Made by a program: the position numbers and the translations under genes
The notes under the pieces: generated by a model
Told to the model about the DNA's origin: nothing
The model's database searches: none
Seen by the model: only the letters and a program-made list of their open reading frames with translations
Shown here: piece after piece, positions 48,761 to 58,025 of the stretch
How the letters are laid out: each line of letters opens with the position of its first letter
Position numbering within the stretch: the first letter of the stretch is position 1
DNA from: CAWAQA01 sp963784065
GTDB lineage: Bacteria > Acidobacteriota > Vicinamibacteria > Vicinamibacterales > UBA2999
Direction: 5' to 3'
DNA: 64,000 bases
Assembly: GCA_963784065.1 (NCBI GenBank)
Contig: CAWAQA010000006.1
Location: 1-64,000 of the forward strand

Positions 48761-49789
48761 GTGATGTCCGTCCTCATTTCGCTGCTCCACTCGCTTCGAT
48801 TCCTCGTCCGGTCGCGCGCGTCGCTGCACCTCGAAATCCTGGCGCTCCGACATCAGCTCACGGTGGTCAATCGATCGCGCCGGCAACGCCTCCGTTTGAC
48901 GTCGGCAGACCGGATGCTGTGGGCGTGGCTTTCGCGTACATGGCGCGGCTGGCGTTCGGCCCTTCACGTTGTCAGGCCGGAGACGATCATCAGCTGTCAT
49001 CGGCGCGGCTTTCGTTTGTTTTGGACCTGGAAAAGCCGACACCGCAGCCGGGCGTCCGGGCGTGCCGAAGGACGTGCGCGCCCTCATCCGCGAGATCTCC
49101 ACGGCGAATCCGCTCTGGGGTGCACCGCGGATTCACGGCGAGCTCCAGAAGCTGGGCATCGGGGTGAGTCAGTCCACGGTCGCCAAGTACATGCGACGAC
49201 ACGTCCCCTCGCCATCACAAACCTGGCGCACCTTCCTCACGAACCACACCAACCAGATTACGGCGGCCGACTTCTTCGTCGTGCCGACCGTCACCTTCAG
49301 GCTGCTCTTCGTCCTCGTCATCCTCGCCCACGACCGGAGACGGATCGTGCACGTCGCGGTCACCGACCATCCCACCGCCACGTGGACCGCCCAGCAGCTG
49401 CGGAACGCCTTTCCTGAGGACCAGGCGCCCGGATATCTGCGTGCATGATCGGGATGGCGCGTTTGCCGCGGTCGCGACCACCGTCGCGCATATGAACATC
49501 GAGGCCGTCCGCACGGCTCCGCGCTCGCCCGTGGCAGAACGCCTACGTCGAGCGCGTCATCGGCTCGATCCGACGCGAGTGCCTGGACCACATCATCGTC
49601 GCGAACGAGGCGGGATTGCGGCGCGTGCTTACCGGCTACGTCACGTACTACATGCGCTCACGCACGCATCTCGCGCTCGCGAAGGACAGCCCGGTGCCCC
49701 GGCCCGCTCAATCGCAATCGGACGGACGCATCGTGGCGACGCCGCACGTCGGCGGCCTACACCACCGCTACGATCGCGTGGCGGCGTAG
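48761..49789 (+). mobile_element. rve-type transposase, copy 3, full length but frameshifted
   Basis: The most complete copy. ATG 48761 gives SVLISLLHSLRFLVRSRASL and HLEILALRHQLTVVNRSRRQ, then RWHRRGF-like and VRALIREISTANPLWGAPRI blocks, the DDE core FRLLFVLVILAHDRRRIVHV, HDRDGAFAAV and QNAYVERVIGSIRRECLDH, and an end NGLHHRYDRVAA-like at TAG 49787-49789. Frame changes are needed near 49050, 49440 and 49530. Residue identity to copy 2 is high over the shared part, so these two are recent relatives, unlike copy 1. Terminal repeats were not identified. Confidence 0.8.
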
Positions 49790-49997
49790 CAACCAGACGC
49801 CGTCACCGCACGACTGTCCTTTCGGTCCTGCCGCTTCATCACAGCCGACCCTACACCCACGCTCACGCCAGCCACCGATGCACACCCGCGAGAGCGCACC
49901 AACTGCACGCACGCCGTGTGACGTCTCTGTAGATTGCCGCGCTGCCAGGTCGGATGGACTTTTCGATAGGCACAACTCAATCAGTTGATACGGTCCG

Positions 49998-50686
49998 CTA
50001 GTTGTCGCCTCTGCGGAACGTCGCCGCCGATGATCCGGAGCGACCAGGCGTGCGCCGACTGCGGTCGATTGGACTGCCGTCGCCGGGGCAGTGCTGGCAG
50101 CGATACACGACGCGTCTCTCGCCTGTGCTCGCGGGGATGGATGCCCACCGTTCCTGGCGCCAGCGCTGCGACGTGGCATCCGGCGCATGATGGATGCACG
50201 CAATCTCGCCGCGGTGGGACCAGAACAGCGCGATGGCATCACGGTTTGCGGCATCGCGGTCTGCCGCCACCCGCACCGGCTGTCGCGTCTGGCAGGCGCG
50301 CTCAACCGCCTGCAACAGGTTGGCGTCCTCGAAGGGCTTCTGTACCACATCGGTCGTGCGTAAGGATACCGCGCAGGCGCGCGGAGTGGCTGCACGGACA
50401 CAATCACGGTCGGAATGGACGCCATTTCCGGATGACCGAGTTGCGTGGCGCGGAACTGCCAGCCATCGACATTCGGGAGCACCAGATCCAGCACGATCGC
50501 GTCGAACTTGCGGCGGCTGACCTTCCGCAGGGCTTCGATCCCGTCAATGGCTTCGGCGACTTCGTAGCCCCGCGACCGGAGCAGCGTCGCAATGCGATCT
50601 CGCGTGGTGTCGTTGTCCTCCACGACGAGGACTGCCGCCGCGGCACTGTCGGTCTGCGGAACGTGAGGGGATGCGGGGTTCATCAT
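49998..50686 (-). CDS. Response regulator with C-terminal extension, one frameshift
   Basis: Receiver-domain protein of about 230 residues after correction. It starts at 50686 with AAAGGAG upstream. The receiver shows VLVVEDNDTTRD, phospho-acceptor AIVLDLVLPNVDGWQ, and VIVSVQP; the frame changes near 50340 and resumes with VVQKPFEDANLLQAVERA, holding the conserved Lys. The tail of about 85 residues is not a known output domain: FWSHRGEIACIHHAP, SQRWRQERWASIPA, and VYRCQHC, suggesting a small metal- or nucleic-acid-binding unit. No kinase is adjacent. Confidence 0.75.
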
Positions 50687-50761
50687 TCGGCTCCTTTGAG
50701 CTCAGATAGCACGAGGGCGACGCGGCGCTGGGGAGGGGCGGCGCCTTTCACCGTTACGCGA

Positions 50762-51077
50762 TTACCGGACGACCGGATTCACTAGCACGAGGCCCGTCCT
50801 CCACTCAGAGATACGAGCACTGCCGCCGCTCCTCGAGCGTTGGCGCAACGCTGGTGGCAGCGCCCAGCCATCCTCCTTGCCGGTGACGACGACAGCGAGA
50901 TCGATCTCTAAGGCCACGCGCACGGCCTTCAGCGGCGATTTCGGCATGGACTACTGAGTACCCGTTTCGCCTGAGGCACTCGCCGTACTTGTCGCGTTCA
51001 TCGAGAGAGCTGCCAACGAGGAGGATCTGCTGCCGGAGCAGGACATGCGAGGCCATTGACGTAACCATCGCATGCAT
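50762..51077 (-). pseudogene. Degenerate receiver-domain fragment
   Basis: From about 51053 the minus strand reads HVLLRQQILLVGSSLDERDK and YGECLRRNGYSVVHAE, the first beta-alpha unit of a response-regulator receiver. After a frame change the phospho-acceptor strand appears only as EIDLAVVVTGKEDGWAL with no clear Asp-containing loop, and the rest is missing. It lies just upstream of the intact receiver gene on the same strand. A dead or severely damaged regulator is the best reading. Confidence 0.45.
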
Positions 51078-51385
51078 CGAGTGCCATGACTATTGGGGGA
51101 AACCCGTACGGACAGGTCGACGCGGCGTGGGCGGCGTTACGGATCAGTGAGCCACCCTGGAGGAGTGCGAAAATAATGATGTCTATCCATCCATGCATGC
51201 AGTCGAAGCCGCCGCATCGCGTTGACTTTGTGCACCTCCACCGTTTCACGCTGGATGGCAAGATGGGGCGCGACCTCCTTATTGCTGTGTCCGACCGGCC
51301 GACCTCATGACGCCAGGACCCGGTCGAGCGTGGCCGGGCGCGTACCCGCGCGTGCGCACGCCGACGTGCTCAGGCGACTGACGAA
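51078..51385. other. Intergenic region, nothing recognised
   Basis: About 300 bp between two minus-strand genes; no gene, hairpin or repeat that I can support. Confidence 0.35.
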
Positions 51386-51856
51386 TCATTGGAGCCTGAG
51401 GCGGGTCATCGTCGCGGTACGCGGACGGTGCGATATGTCGGGGATGATGAGGAGCTCCACATCCGTTGCCTGGTGGAGCGCAACATGATAGTCCTCGATC
51501 TCCCGGGTCGCTCCCGACGGGCTGAACGAGAACTGCTGCCGAACAACGAGCTGAAACGTGCGCCGGTGATCGGCCGACCACTGGATCGCAAATTCCTGAA
51601 CGCGTTCGTGCTCGGCTTCCTCGAATATGAGATGAATCCGCGTGAGGGTCCGGGGTTCGTCGAAGTGAATCCGCAACGACTGTTCGCCCGGAGCAGCCGC
51701 CCGCCAACCGGCGCCGACGCCGTCGATCAGCGCGCCTTCGACCGGATGCCTCGCGTCTTCACTGGAGATCGATACCTCGGCCAATCCTTCTAATCGCAAC
51801 CATTTGGCCTGGTCCGAGGGTGCAGATTGCTCGTGGAAGCGCTTGCGCAGTGGCAT
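51386..51856 (-). CDS. Conserved carbohydrate-binding-like protein (156 aa)
   Basis: An intact 156-residue protein; ATG 51856 follows a GAGGTG ribosome site. The chain opens MPLRKRFHEQ and then alternates strands: LEGLAEVSISSEDARHPVEG, GWRAAAPGEQSLRIHFDEPR, RIHLIFEEAEHERVQEFAIQ, REIEDYHVALHQATDVELLI. It resembles a discoidin (F5/8 type C)-like fold, and I recall similar stand-alone proteins in Acidobacteriota and Proteobacteria. It has no signal peptide, so it is probably cytoplasmic. The ligand is unknown. Confidence 0.75.
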   Translation of the reverse strand: MPLRKRFHEQSAPSDQAKWLRLEGLAEVSISSEDARHPVEGALIDGVGAGWRAAAPGEQSLRIHFDEPRTLTRIHLIFEEAEHERVQEFAIQWSADHRRTFQLVVRQQFSFSPSGATREIEDYHVALHQATDVELLIIPDISHRPRTATMTRLRLQ

Positions 51857-51904
51857 GACACCTCGCTCATGATGAATGTGGCAGCGGGGCCGTCGGACGC
51901 ATGA

Positions 51905-52306
51905 ATGGCAACCACATCAGTCAGTTGGGCTGCGGGATCGGTGGCGCCCACACGCGAAATGGGCTCGGCCACAGCCCTCCGCGGTCCATCTCAAGTGGCT
52001 GCTCCTCGCACGCGTGCACGGGGGATGCCACGTCGGCCTGACGTCATCAATGCGCCCGGACAGGAACAGATAGAGCCGCACACCGTGGAGACCTGCTGGC
52101 GAATGCGCGCCCGAGTGGAGGCGTCTTCACCTGCGGCATCTACCAGCTGGATACAGGCTTCGATCGAGGTCCGCGTCAGCGGCGCGGAAGACAGCAGCGT
52201 GGTGTTTGCGCACGCCCTGCTGGACATCGACACGGCCCGGCGGATGGCAATGGGGTGGCGGAGAACGCTGATTGCCACCGGGACGTTCAGCGAGCTGCTG
52301 CATTAA
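51905..52306 (+). CDS. Small protein of unknown function
   Basis: A 133-residue frame whose second half looks coding: ASIEVRVSGAEDSSVVFAHA then LLDIDTARRMAMGWRRTLIA. The first half is Arg/Ala-rich and may be 5' leader; a later internal start such as the ATG near 52103 (MRARVEA) would give a protein of about 67 residues. A strong hairpin begins 15 bp after the stop, which supports the gene's end. It is divergent from the carbohydrate-binding-like gene. Family not recognised. Confidence 0.4.
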   Translation: MATTSVSWAAGSVAPTREMGSATALRGPSQVAAPRTRARGMPRRPDVINAPGQEQIEPHTVETCWRMRARVEASSPAASTSWIQASIEVRVSGAEDSSVVFAHALLDIDTARRMAMGWRRTLIATGTFSELLH

Positions 52307-52320
52307 CCCCGGAAGCTCAG

Positions 52321-52376
52321 TTGTGTAGGGTAGATGGAGAGGCCGACGTGAAAGATCGGCCTCTTCATCTACACAA
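52321..52376. terminator. Bidirectional hairpin terminator between convergent genes
   Basis: Arms GTAGATGGAGAGGCCGA (52330-52346) and TCGGCCTCTTCATCTAC (52356-52372) pair with one G-T mismatch around a nine-base loop. The outer bases TTGTGTAG and CTACACAA extend the symmetry. It lies between a plus-strand gene ending at 52306 and a minus-strand gene ending at 52466, as expected for a two-way terminator. Confidence 0.65.
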
Positions 52377-52465
52377 GTGAGCTCCGGTCTGGATAGTCGA
52401 CGCAGTACAGCGCCGCAGCCCCACGGCACTAACACATAACGTGCTTACGCGGGACCCGTTGGAGA

Positions 52466-53113
52466 CTAGAAATTGAAGCCGGCAAGGAGCCTGACGTTAG
52501 ACACGCCCCACGCCGTGGCCTTCATTTCAAAGAACATCCCGTTCTGCTTCCTCATCCCCACGATGAAGTTCATGCCGCCATTGAAATCCGTGTCGCTGAA
52601 GTCGAAGCGGTTGCGCTCGTCGTCATCATCTACGGTGGTTCCCGTGACGCTCACGCTCACGCCATCGACGTTATCAACGTCGTCGGTCTCGAATCCGCGG
52701 TGACTCAAGCCAAAATTCGGTCCTGCGCCCACATACGGAATCCAAACCGCATCCCGGCTCAATCCGGGAACGGTGTAGAGGATGTCGAGGTTGATCCCGA
52801 AAAGAGTCGTCACTTCCCCGATGCCAAGTTCTATGCCTGGCCGGAACGCGACATTCGGCGTGAAGAATGGACCGAACGCCCCGTGCACGCCTACGTCGAG
52901 GATCTCTGGATCGAGGCCGACCCCACCCTGAACGCCCATGCGAAACCGTCTGGCCGCACGCTCGACGTCAGCTTCGGCTTGTTGCACTGCAGGAGGCACG
53001 TTCTGCTGAGCAGTCGTGACGGTTGCCGTCTTGACGCTCGGCGCCCCTTGAGCGGCCGCCCTGATTGGAAATAGTAAGAGTGCCGCACCGACGACCATAG
53101 TCGAAAACTTCAT
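52466..53113 (-). CDS. Outer-membrane beta-barrel protein
   Basis: Exported 215-residue protein. ATG 53113 follows GGAGG at 9 bp; the leader is FSTMVVGAALLLFPIRAAAQ. An Ala/Gln/Val-rich stretch comes first, then repeated strands: MGVQGGVGLDPEILDVGVHG, VAFRPGIELGIGEVTTLFGI, DAVWIPYVGAGPNFGLSHRG, and a final VSNVRLLAGFNF whose terminal Phe is the typical barrel-insertion signal. An acidic loop (TTVDDDDERNRFDF) may be extracellular. It is similar to opacity/porin-like barrels. Function is not known. Confidence 0.75.
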   Translation of the reverse strand: MKFSTMVVGAALLLFPIRAAAQGAPSVKTATVTTAQQNVPPAVQQAEADVERAARRFRMGVQGGVGLDPEILDVGVHGAFGPFFTPNVAFRPGIELGIGEVTTLFGINLDILYTVPGLSRDAVWIPYVGAGPNFGLSHRGFETDDVDNVDGVSVSVTGTTVDDDDERNRFDFSDTDFNGGMNFIVGMRKQNGMFFEMKATAWGVSNVRLLAGFNF

Positions 53114-53367
53114 TCGCAGAATCCTCCGAGCGTTTGGTTTCATCGCCACAGCGAATCGTGCAACGGCTACGCCACTCTGTTCGTGACGTCGCGAGATGCC
53201 CGTGCGCTGGCGAAGACCCAATCGCGGGCCGGTGCGGATGATTCGAGTCTGGCGCGGTGGCCTGGCTGCAGTCGGGAAACAAGTACGGCGGGCGGGTAAC
53301 GGCGCGACACATCGCGGTTTCATTCCGCCATCAATTCGGCTGGTACATCCGTTGCGATGGCGCCTCT

Positions 53368-53655
53368 ATGCGTGACATAGCGCGGTTCGGGACGAAGTAT
53401 CAGCCCCACTGGTTGTGGGCAACGTGCTTCCTCTTCGCGCCGTGTGCCTTGATGATGCTTGGATTCGTCGGAATCTGGCCGCAACCGTTGATACCTCTCA
53501 GCGTCGCCGAATCTGGCCCGAGGCTGGCTGTCCTCCTTTCGCTCATCGGCATTGGTGCGGCACTCGTCCGTCGCACACGGATCGCGTTCGGTATCGTCGG
53601 ACTTGGCGGGGCAATGACTGGCGTCGGATACGTTCTCCTATCCTGGTTGAGCTGA
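53368..53655 (+). CDS. Small membrane protein (95 aa)
   Basis: ATG 53368 starts a frame with three hydrophobic helices: WATCFLFAPCALMMLGFVGI, a second around LAVLLSLIGIGAAL, and GIVGLGGAMTGVGYVLLSWL. There are basic residues between the second and third (RRTRIAF), consistent with a cytoplasmic loop. The ribosome site is weak. Reading from 53257 adds 37 residues without membrane character and is not favoured. Not recognised as a known family. Confidence 0.45.
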   Translation: MRDIARFGTKYQPHWLWATCFLFAPCALMMLGFVGIWPQPLIPLSVAESGPRLAVLLSLIGIGAALVRRTRIAFGIVGLGGAMTGVGYVLLSWLS

Positions 53656-53773
53656 CTGTCACGCTGCTTGTGCCTGGGCAACACAGTACGTGCTGCACGA
53701 CCGCGACGCGCCTTCGCGGACGTCGCGAAGAGACGAGGCGAGCGCAAATGCAACTCGCCTCCGCCCCTGTCAC

Positions 53774-54013
53774 CTAATTCTGGCCGCTGCGGCCGCCGCC
53801 CTGCGAGCCCTGTCCCTTCTGACCGGACTGACTCCCCTGACCCGACTGACTGCCTTGACCAGACTGGCCGCCCTGCCCTGATTGCCCAGGCCGTTCGCCG
53901 CCCCGTGTCTGCTCGCGGTCAGTCTGCTGGTCTTCCTGTCCTCCTTGCTTGCCGCCTTGGCCGCCTTGCTGGTTCTGGTCCTTCTGGGACTGATCTCTCT
54001 GGTTCTCAGCCAT
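53774..54013 (-). CDS. Gln/Gly-rich disordered protein (79 aa)
   Basis: A 79-residue hydrophilic protein with a GGAGAGAG ribosome site. It begins MAENQRDQSQKDQNQ and then is built of Gly-Gln-Ser repeats (SGQGGQSGQGSQSGQGSQSG) with no Cys, Trp or hydrophobic core. Such low-complexity proteins, often encoded near stress genes, are likely intrinsically disordered. The repeated DNA could expand or contract by slippage. A manganese catalase gene follows upstream on the same strand. No function is assigned. Confidence 0.6.
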   Translation of the reverse strand: MAENQRDQSQKDQNQQGGQGGKQGGQEDQQTDREQTRGGERPGQSGQGGQSGQGSQSGQGSQSGQKGQGSQGGGRSGQN

Positions 54014-54366
54014 GTTCTCTCTCCTGTGTGACGCTTACTGGTTAGAGCAGTTGGTGGACAGGGTGCGCACGGCCGTGACGCGCAGCCGCGTGTCCGTCCC
54101 GGCGGTCGCCGGCGTGGCCCCGTGCTCCGACTGTCGCCCACCGCGCCTGCTGTGCTGCGGCCGGTTGAGCCACCCGTGGCAGTGCCGTCGAACCGCTGGT
54201 CGCACCGCCGCTGGTCCGCGGTTGCAAGCAGACGCCCGCATGAAAGCAGACGGCACAATATCCAGATTGGCTCGTCATCTCCCGTCGAGATGACCGACAG
54301 ACGATGGTCCACGCTCGAATACCTCTTCACGGTCCCCGGACCGATGACATGCGCGAGCGAACACGG
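54014..54366. other. Intergenic region, nothing recognised
   Basis: About 350 bp between the disordered protein and the manganese catalase gene. Nothing coding or structured is supported. Confidence 0.4.
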
Positions 54367-55284
54367 TCACTTCTTTGCGGAGCCCGTGCCGAACAGGCGA
54401 TCGCCGATATCTTTCAGCAGTCCGGGGTCGATGCCGTCGGGGCCGATGGGCGACGTCAGCTGTGGTTCTTCCGGATGCACGGGTACTGGTCCGCCTGCGG
54501 GAGGGCCATCGATCACCTGCAGCTCGGAACCGTCCTCCGGATGCGGTCCCCGCCAGATCGCGGAGATCTCTCGATAGTCGTCGGGGCTCATCCGGTACAT
54601 GACCCGATGGAGCCCCTTCGCTTCGTGCTTCTTCGCCTCTGGAAATCGTTTGTTGCTGATATCGGGAATCGGCAGCAGCTTGCCGACATCTACCCCTGTC
54701 AGCACTTCCAGCGCCTTGGCGTACGCCACGATGTGGGTGCCGCCTCGGACGAGAAGGTAGCCAACCATCTCGCGTGCGACCGGGTCGTCGACCATTTCGT
54801 AGACGCGAATCTTGTTCGCCCGGGCGCCACACTCCAGGAAGAAGTTGTGCAGCAGATCGAGCTTGAGATTGCCGCTGGAGAACACGTACGTCCCGTTCCA
54901 CGGGTTCCCCATGGAATCGAAGGGCAGCGCGGTCTGACCGCCGGCGATGAAGTGATAGTGGTTGCGAGCGTCGGTCGCGGACGCGAGCGGTGTCGCCGAG
55001 GGATCGTGGCCGCGCGTCGTGGACCCGTTCAAGAGCATATTGATCGTGTGACTCACGAGCTCGATGTGCCCGTATTCCTCCGCCGCAATGTTCGCAATGA
55101 GGTCGTAGAACGGCTTCATCTTGTCGCGGCCGCGGAAGTTGAACGACTGGAACGTGTAGTTCATCAGCGTCGACATCTCGCCGAACTTGCCCCCGAGCAG
55201 TTCTTGCACCGCGGAAGCCGAATTCGGAGACGGATTGGCGGGCATGGGCAGTTCGATGGCGAGCTTGTCGATACGAAGAATCAT
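54367..55284 (-). CDS. Manganese catalase
   Basis: Di-manganese enzyme that splits hydrogen peroxide, intact at 305 residues; ATG 55284 follows GAGGAGA. All five metal ligands can be placed: Glu 36 (GGKFGEMSTL), Glu 70 and His 73 (AAEEYGHIE), Glu 151 (FFLECGAR) and His 184 (RGGTHIVAY). The proline-rich tail (PPAGGPVPVHPEEPQL) and C-terminal FGTGSAKK are typical of the soil KatN-type enzymes. It is soluble and cytoplasmic. Neighbours are a winged-helix protein upstream and a disordered protein downstream, together suggesting an oxidative or drying-stress cluster. Confidence 0.95.
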   Translation of the reverse strand: MILRIDKLAIELPMPANPSPNSASAVQELLGGKFGEMSTLMNYTFQSFNFRGRDKMKPFYDLIANIAAEEYGHIELVSHTINMLLNGSTTRGHDPSATPLASATDARNHYHFIAGGQTALPFDSMGNPWNGTYVFSSGNLKLDLLHNFFLECGARANKIRVYEMVDDPVAREMVGYLLVRGGTHIVAYAKALEVLTGVDVGKLLPIPDISNKRFPEAKKHEAKGLHRVMYRMSPDDYREISAIWRGPHPEDGSELQVIDGPPAGGPVPVHPEEPQLTSPIGPDGIDPGLLKDIGDRLFGTGSAKK

Positions 55285-55365
55285 GAAGGTCTCCTCAGGT
55301 GCGCGACATCACCGCTGTGGGCACGCAACATTGGTCATTCGGCGGTCGGTGGATAGGCAACGCTT

Positions 55366-55671
55366 TCAGACGCGTCCGCTGTTTGCGGAACGGTACTGCT
55401 TGTCGGCGGACTGACGAAGGCGGCCCTCTCTGACGAGGTCGCTCAGGACGACCAGGCACGTCGCTTCGCGAAGCCCGAAGAGCCGCGCGGCTTGATGCAG
55501 GTACAGCGAGAGGCCTGGCATCTCCTCGTAGGTGCCAAGGATCAGTGCAATGAGCTGTGCCCGAGACGGTTCGCCGTACGCGCTGCCTCGCACAGAGCGC
55601 CGGCGCTCGGACCCATGCGACATCGTCGCCGAGGTCTCAGCGACTTTCTTCGATTCCAGATGCTGACTCAC
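55366..55671 (-). CDS. Winged-helix DNA-binding-like protein (101 aa)
   Basis: A 101-residue frame starting at GTG 55671 with AGAGGAACC upstream. After a charged N-terminus the chain reads SRAQLIALILGTYEEMPGLS, LYLHQAARLFGLREATCLVV and LSDLVREGRLRQSADKQY, a helix-turn-helix followed by a wing, as in small transcriptional regulators. It lies 82 bp upstream of the manganese catalase gene on the same strand and may control it. The family is recognised only in general terms. Confidence 0.6.
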   Translation of the reverse strand: MSQHLESKKVAETSATMSHGSERRRSVRGSAYGEPSRAQLIALILGTYEEMPGLSLYLHQAARLFGLREATCLVVLSDLVREGRLRQSADKQYRSANSGRV

Positions 55672-55858
55672 GAGTATGGTTCCTCTGCGGCAAGCGCATG
55701 ATCACGAGTGAGCATGCGTCGGGGCGTGCGGCCGTCGTGAACCAACAATGACACGCGAATCAGAGGCCCGCCATTGGGAAAGGCCGCAGGGTCTGATAGG
55801 GCGAGCCCTAGTCGCGTGAATCCGCAACTGGCAGCGCGGTTGCACCAGCCGGCTGTTC

Positions 55859-57219
55859 ATGCCGTCCGCTTGCACACTGGGGTTTCACTGCTCGCACGAA
55901 CAGTTGCCACCGTCTGCGCTGCTGCGGATCGCGACGCGTGCGGCTGAGGCCGGGTTCGGTGCGGCAATGTGTTCGGATCACTTCCATCCCTGGAGCGATC
56001 GGCAAGGGCAGTCGGGATTCTCGTGGAGCTGGCTCGGGGCAGCTCTTCAGGCGACCACCATGTCGTTCGGAACGATCTGCGCGCCGGGGCAGCGCTATCA
56101 CCCAGCCGTGATTGCCCAGGCCGCAGCAACGTTGAGCGAGATGTTCAAAGATAGATTCTGGCTCGCCGTGGGAAGTGGCGAAGCGCTGAACGAATCGATC
56201 ACAGGACAGCCGTGGCCGCCGAAGCACGAACGCAATTGTCGACTGCAGGAGTCCGTAAGAATCATGCGCGCCCTGCTCCATGCCGCCGGACTGGAGGTGA
56301 TCCTCGACGTCGTCTACAACCATACCGGCGAAGGGAACCATCTCGGTCCCATGCTGTGCCTCAAGGGGATCGACAACCGCGCCTACTACCGCACCGTCGA
56401 ATACGAGCCGCGTTACTACATCGACTACACCGGTACCGGCAACAGCCTGAACATGCGCCACCCGCACTCGCTGATGCTGGTGATGGACTCGTTGCGCTAT
56501 TGGGTGCAGGAGATGCACGTCGACGGCTTCCGCTTCGACCTGGCCTCGACGCTGGCGCGTGAGCTCTATGATGTCGACCGGCTCTCGGCGTTCTTCGACA
56601 TCATCCACCAGGACCCGACGCTGAGCGGCGTCAAGCTGATTGCCGAACCGTGGGACATCGGTCCGGGCGGGTATCAGGTCGGCAACTTTCCCGTCCGATG
56701 GTGCGAGTGGAACGGTCGTTATCGCGACACCGTGCGTGACTACTGGCGCGGTCAGGGCGGCACGCTCGGGGAGTTCGCCAGCCGCTTCACGGGGAGCTCG
56801 GACCTCTATGAAGACGACGGGCGGCGGCCGTACGCGAGCGTCAACTTCGTGACCGCGCACGACGGGTTCACTCTACGCGATCTGGTCTCATACAACGACA
56901 AGCACAACGAAGCAAACGGCGAAGGGAACAACGACGGCGAGACCCACAATCGATCCTGGAATGGAGGTGCGGAGGGACCCACCGACGATGAATCCGTGAA
57001 TGCGATCCGCAGACGTCAGCAGCGGAACTTCCTCACCATGACAGTGTGCCGTTTACGACTCCCGCGGAGACATTCGGCGCGGCGTGGCACTCCATTCTCG
57101 ACACGTCTTCCGATACGGGAGAGGGCGCTGGCGACGTCGCGGCACGTGAAACACTCGAAGTGCCTGGGCGCACGGTGGTCGTCCTGGCGCGGCCGGCGGG
57201 CCCACAGAAAACGGCGTGA
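55859..57219 (+). CDS. In-frame chimera: LLM-class oxidoreductase N-part + GlgX core
   Basis: Residues 1-138 are the N-terminal part of an F420/luciferase-like oxidoreductase (GFHCSHEQ, CSDHFHPWSDRQGQSGFSWS, GQRYHPAVIAQAAATLSEMF, GSGEALNESITGQPWPPK). At about 56273 the frame passes without a break into glycogen debranching enzyme GlgX: AAGLEVILDVVYNHTGEGNH, DGFRFDLAS (nucleophile), LIAEPWDIGPGG (acid) and NFVTAHDGFTL. After RRRQQRNFL near 57033 about 200 GlgX residues are missing and the GlgX C-terminal strands (PFTTPAETFGAAWHSILDTS, PGRTVVVL) follow in another frame to TGA 57217-57219. GlgX lacks its N-terminal third. Assembly artefact or true deletion; unlikely to be active. Confidence 0.75.
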
Positions 57220-57302
57220 CCCACGCGCTGGCCGTGGCACTTCAGTTGCACAGGATGCGCCGGAGGTCATGAAGGCGATTGGGGTGATCAGTAATGCGTC
57301 GG

Positions 57303-57316
57303 TAGGGCATGCCCTA
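57303..57316. repeat. 14-bp perfect palindrome
   Basis: TAGGGCATGCCCTA reads the same on both strands. It lies between convergent genes (chimera end 57219, regulator end 57357). It may be part of a terminator or an operator; nothing more can be said. Confidence 0.3.
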
Positions 57317-57356
57317 ATGGGCACGGGCCACCTGTGCGCCTACAATCGAGGGAGCG

Positions 57357-58025
57357 TCATGCATCATGCAGCCATCCGACATGGAGGGCGTACTGCAACA
57401 GCTCAATCCTTCCGCTGAGGCCCAGCTTGCGCATGGCGTTCGCCTTGTGGACCTCAATCGTCTTGTTGCTCAAGTCCAACCGAGCGGCGATCTCCTTGTT
57501 GCTGTGGCCCTGCGACACGAAACGCAACACTTCGGTCTCGCGGTCCGTGAGCGTTGGCGACGCCCGGCGCGTCCGCTTGCGCTCCTGCGAGGCAAAGGGC
57601 GCGGCGAGGTGATGCGTCAGGGCGGGATCAATGTACTGTTGACCGGCGGCAGCCGCCCGAATCGCTCTGAGCAACTCCGAGTGTGGGCTTTGCTTGAGCA
57701 CATAGGCCGACGCCCCGGCTCGCAGCAATTCTTCGAGGAAGGTCTGGTCAGCGTGGCGTGTCAAGCTCACAATCGGAAGACTCGGTCGAAGCTCCTTCAG
57801 CTTGCGGGTCGCAACCACGCCGCTGGTGCCGGGCATTGAGATGTCCATGACGACGACATCGAGTTCTGCAAATGCCGCACGCTCAATCGCCTGAGCGCCA
57901 TCACTGGCCTCGCCGACGACTTCCAGATCCGTCTCGCGGTCGATGAGGAGTTTCAGACCTTGCCGCACAGTCTCGTGGTCTTCCACCAAGAGTATGCGCA
58001 GCCGCCTGTTCACCTGCATCTCCAT
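57357..58025 (-). CDS. NarL/FixJ-family response regulator
   Basis: Intact two-component regulator of about 222 residues. The receiver shows LRILLVEDHETVRQGL, phospho-acceptor VVVMDISMPGTSGVV, SLTRHAD and YVLKQSP with the conserved Lys. The LuxR-type helix-turn-helix is LTDRETEVLRFVSQGHSNKE followed by IAARLDLSNKTIEVHKANAM. ATG 58025 or 58019 are both possible starts. It is transcribed away from the histidine-kinase operon that starts at 58160, with a HisKA_3 kinase as the obvious partner, since NarL-type regulators pair with that class. Confidence 0.92.
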   Translation of the reverse strand: MEMQVNRRLRILLVEDHETVRQGLKLLIDRETDLEVVGEASDGAQAIERAAFAELDVVVMDISMPGTSGVVATRKLKELRPSLPIVSLTRHADQTFLEELLRAGASAYVLKQSPHSELLRAIRAAAAGQQYIDPALTHHLAAPFASQERKRTRRASPTLTDRETEVLRFVSQGHSNKEIAARLDLSNKTIEVHKANAMRKLGLSGRIELLQYALHVGWLHDA

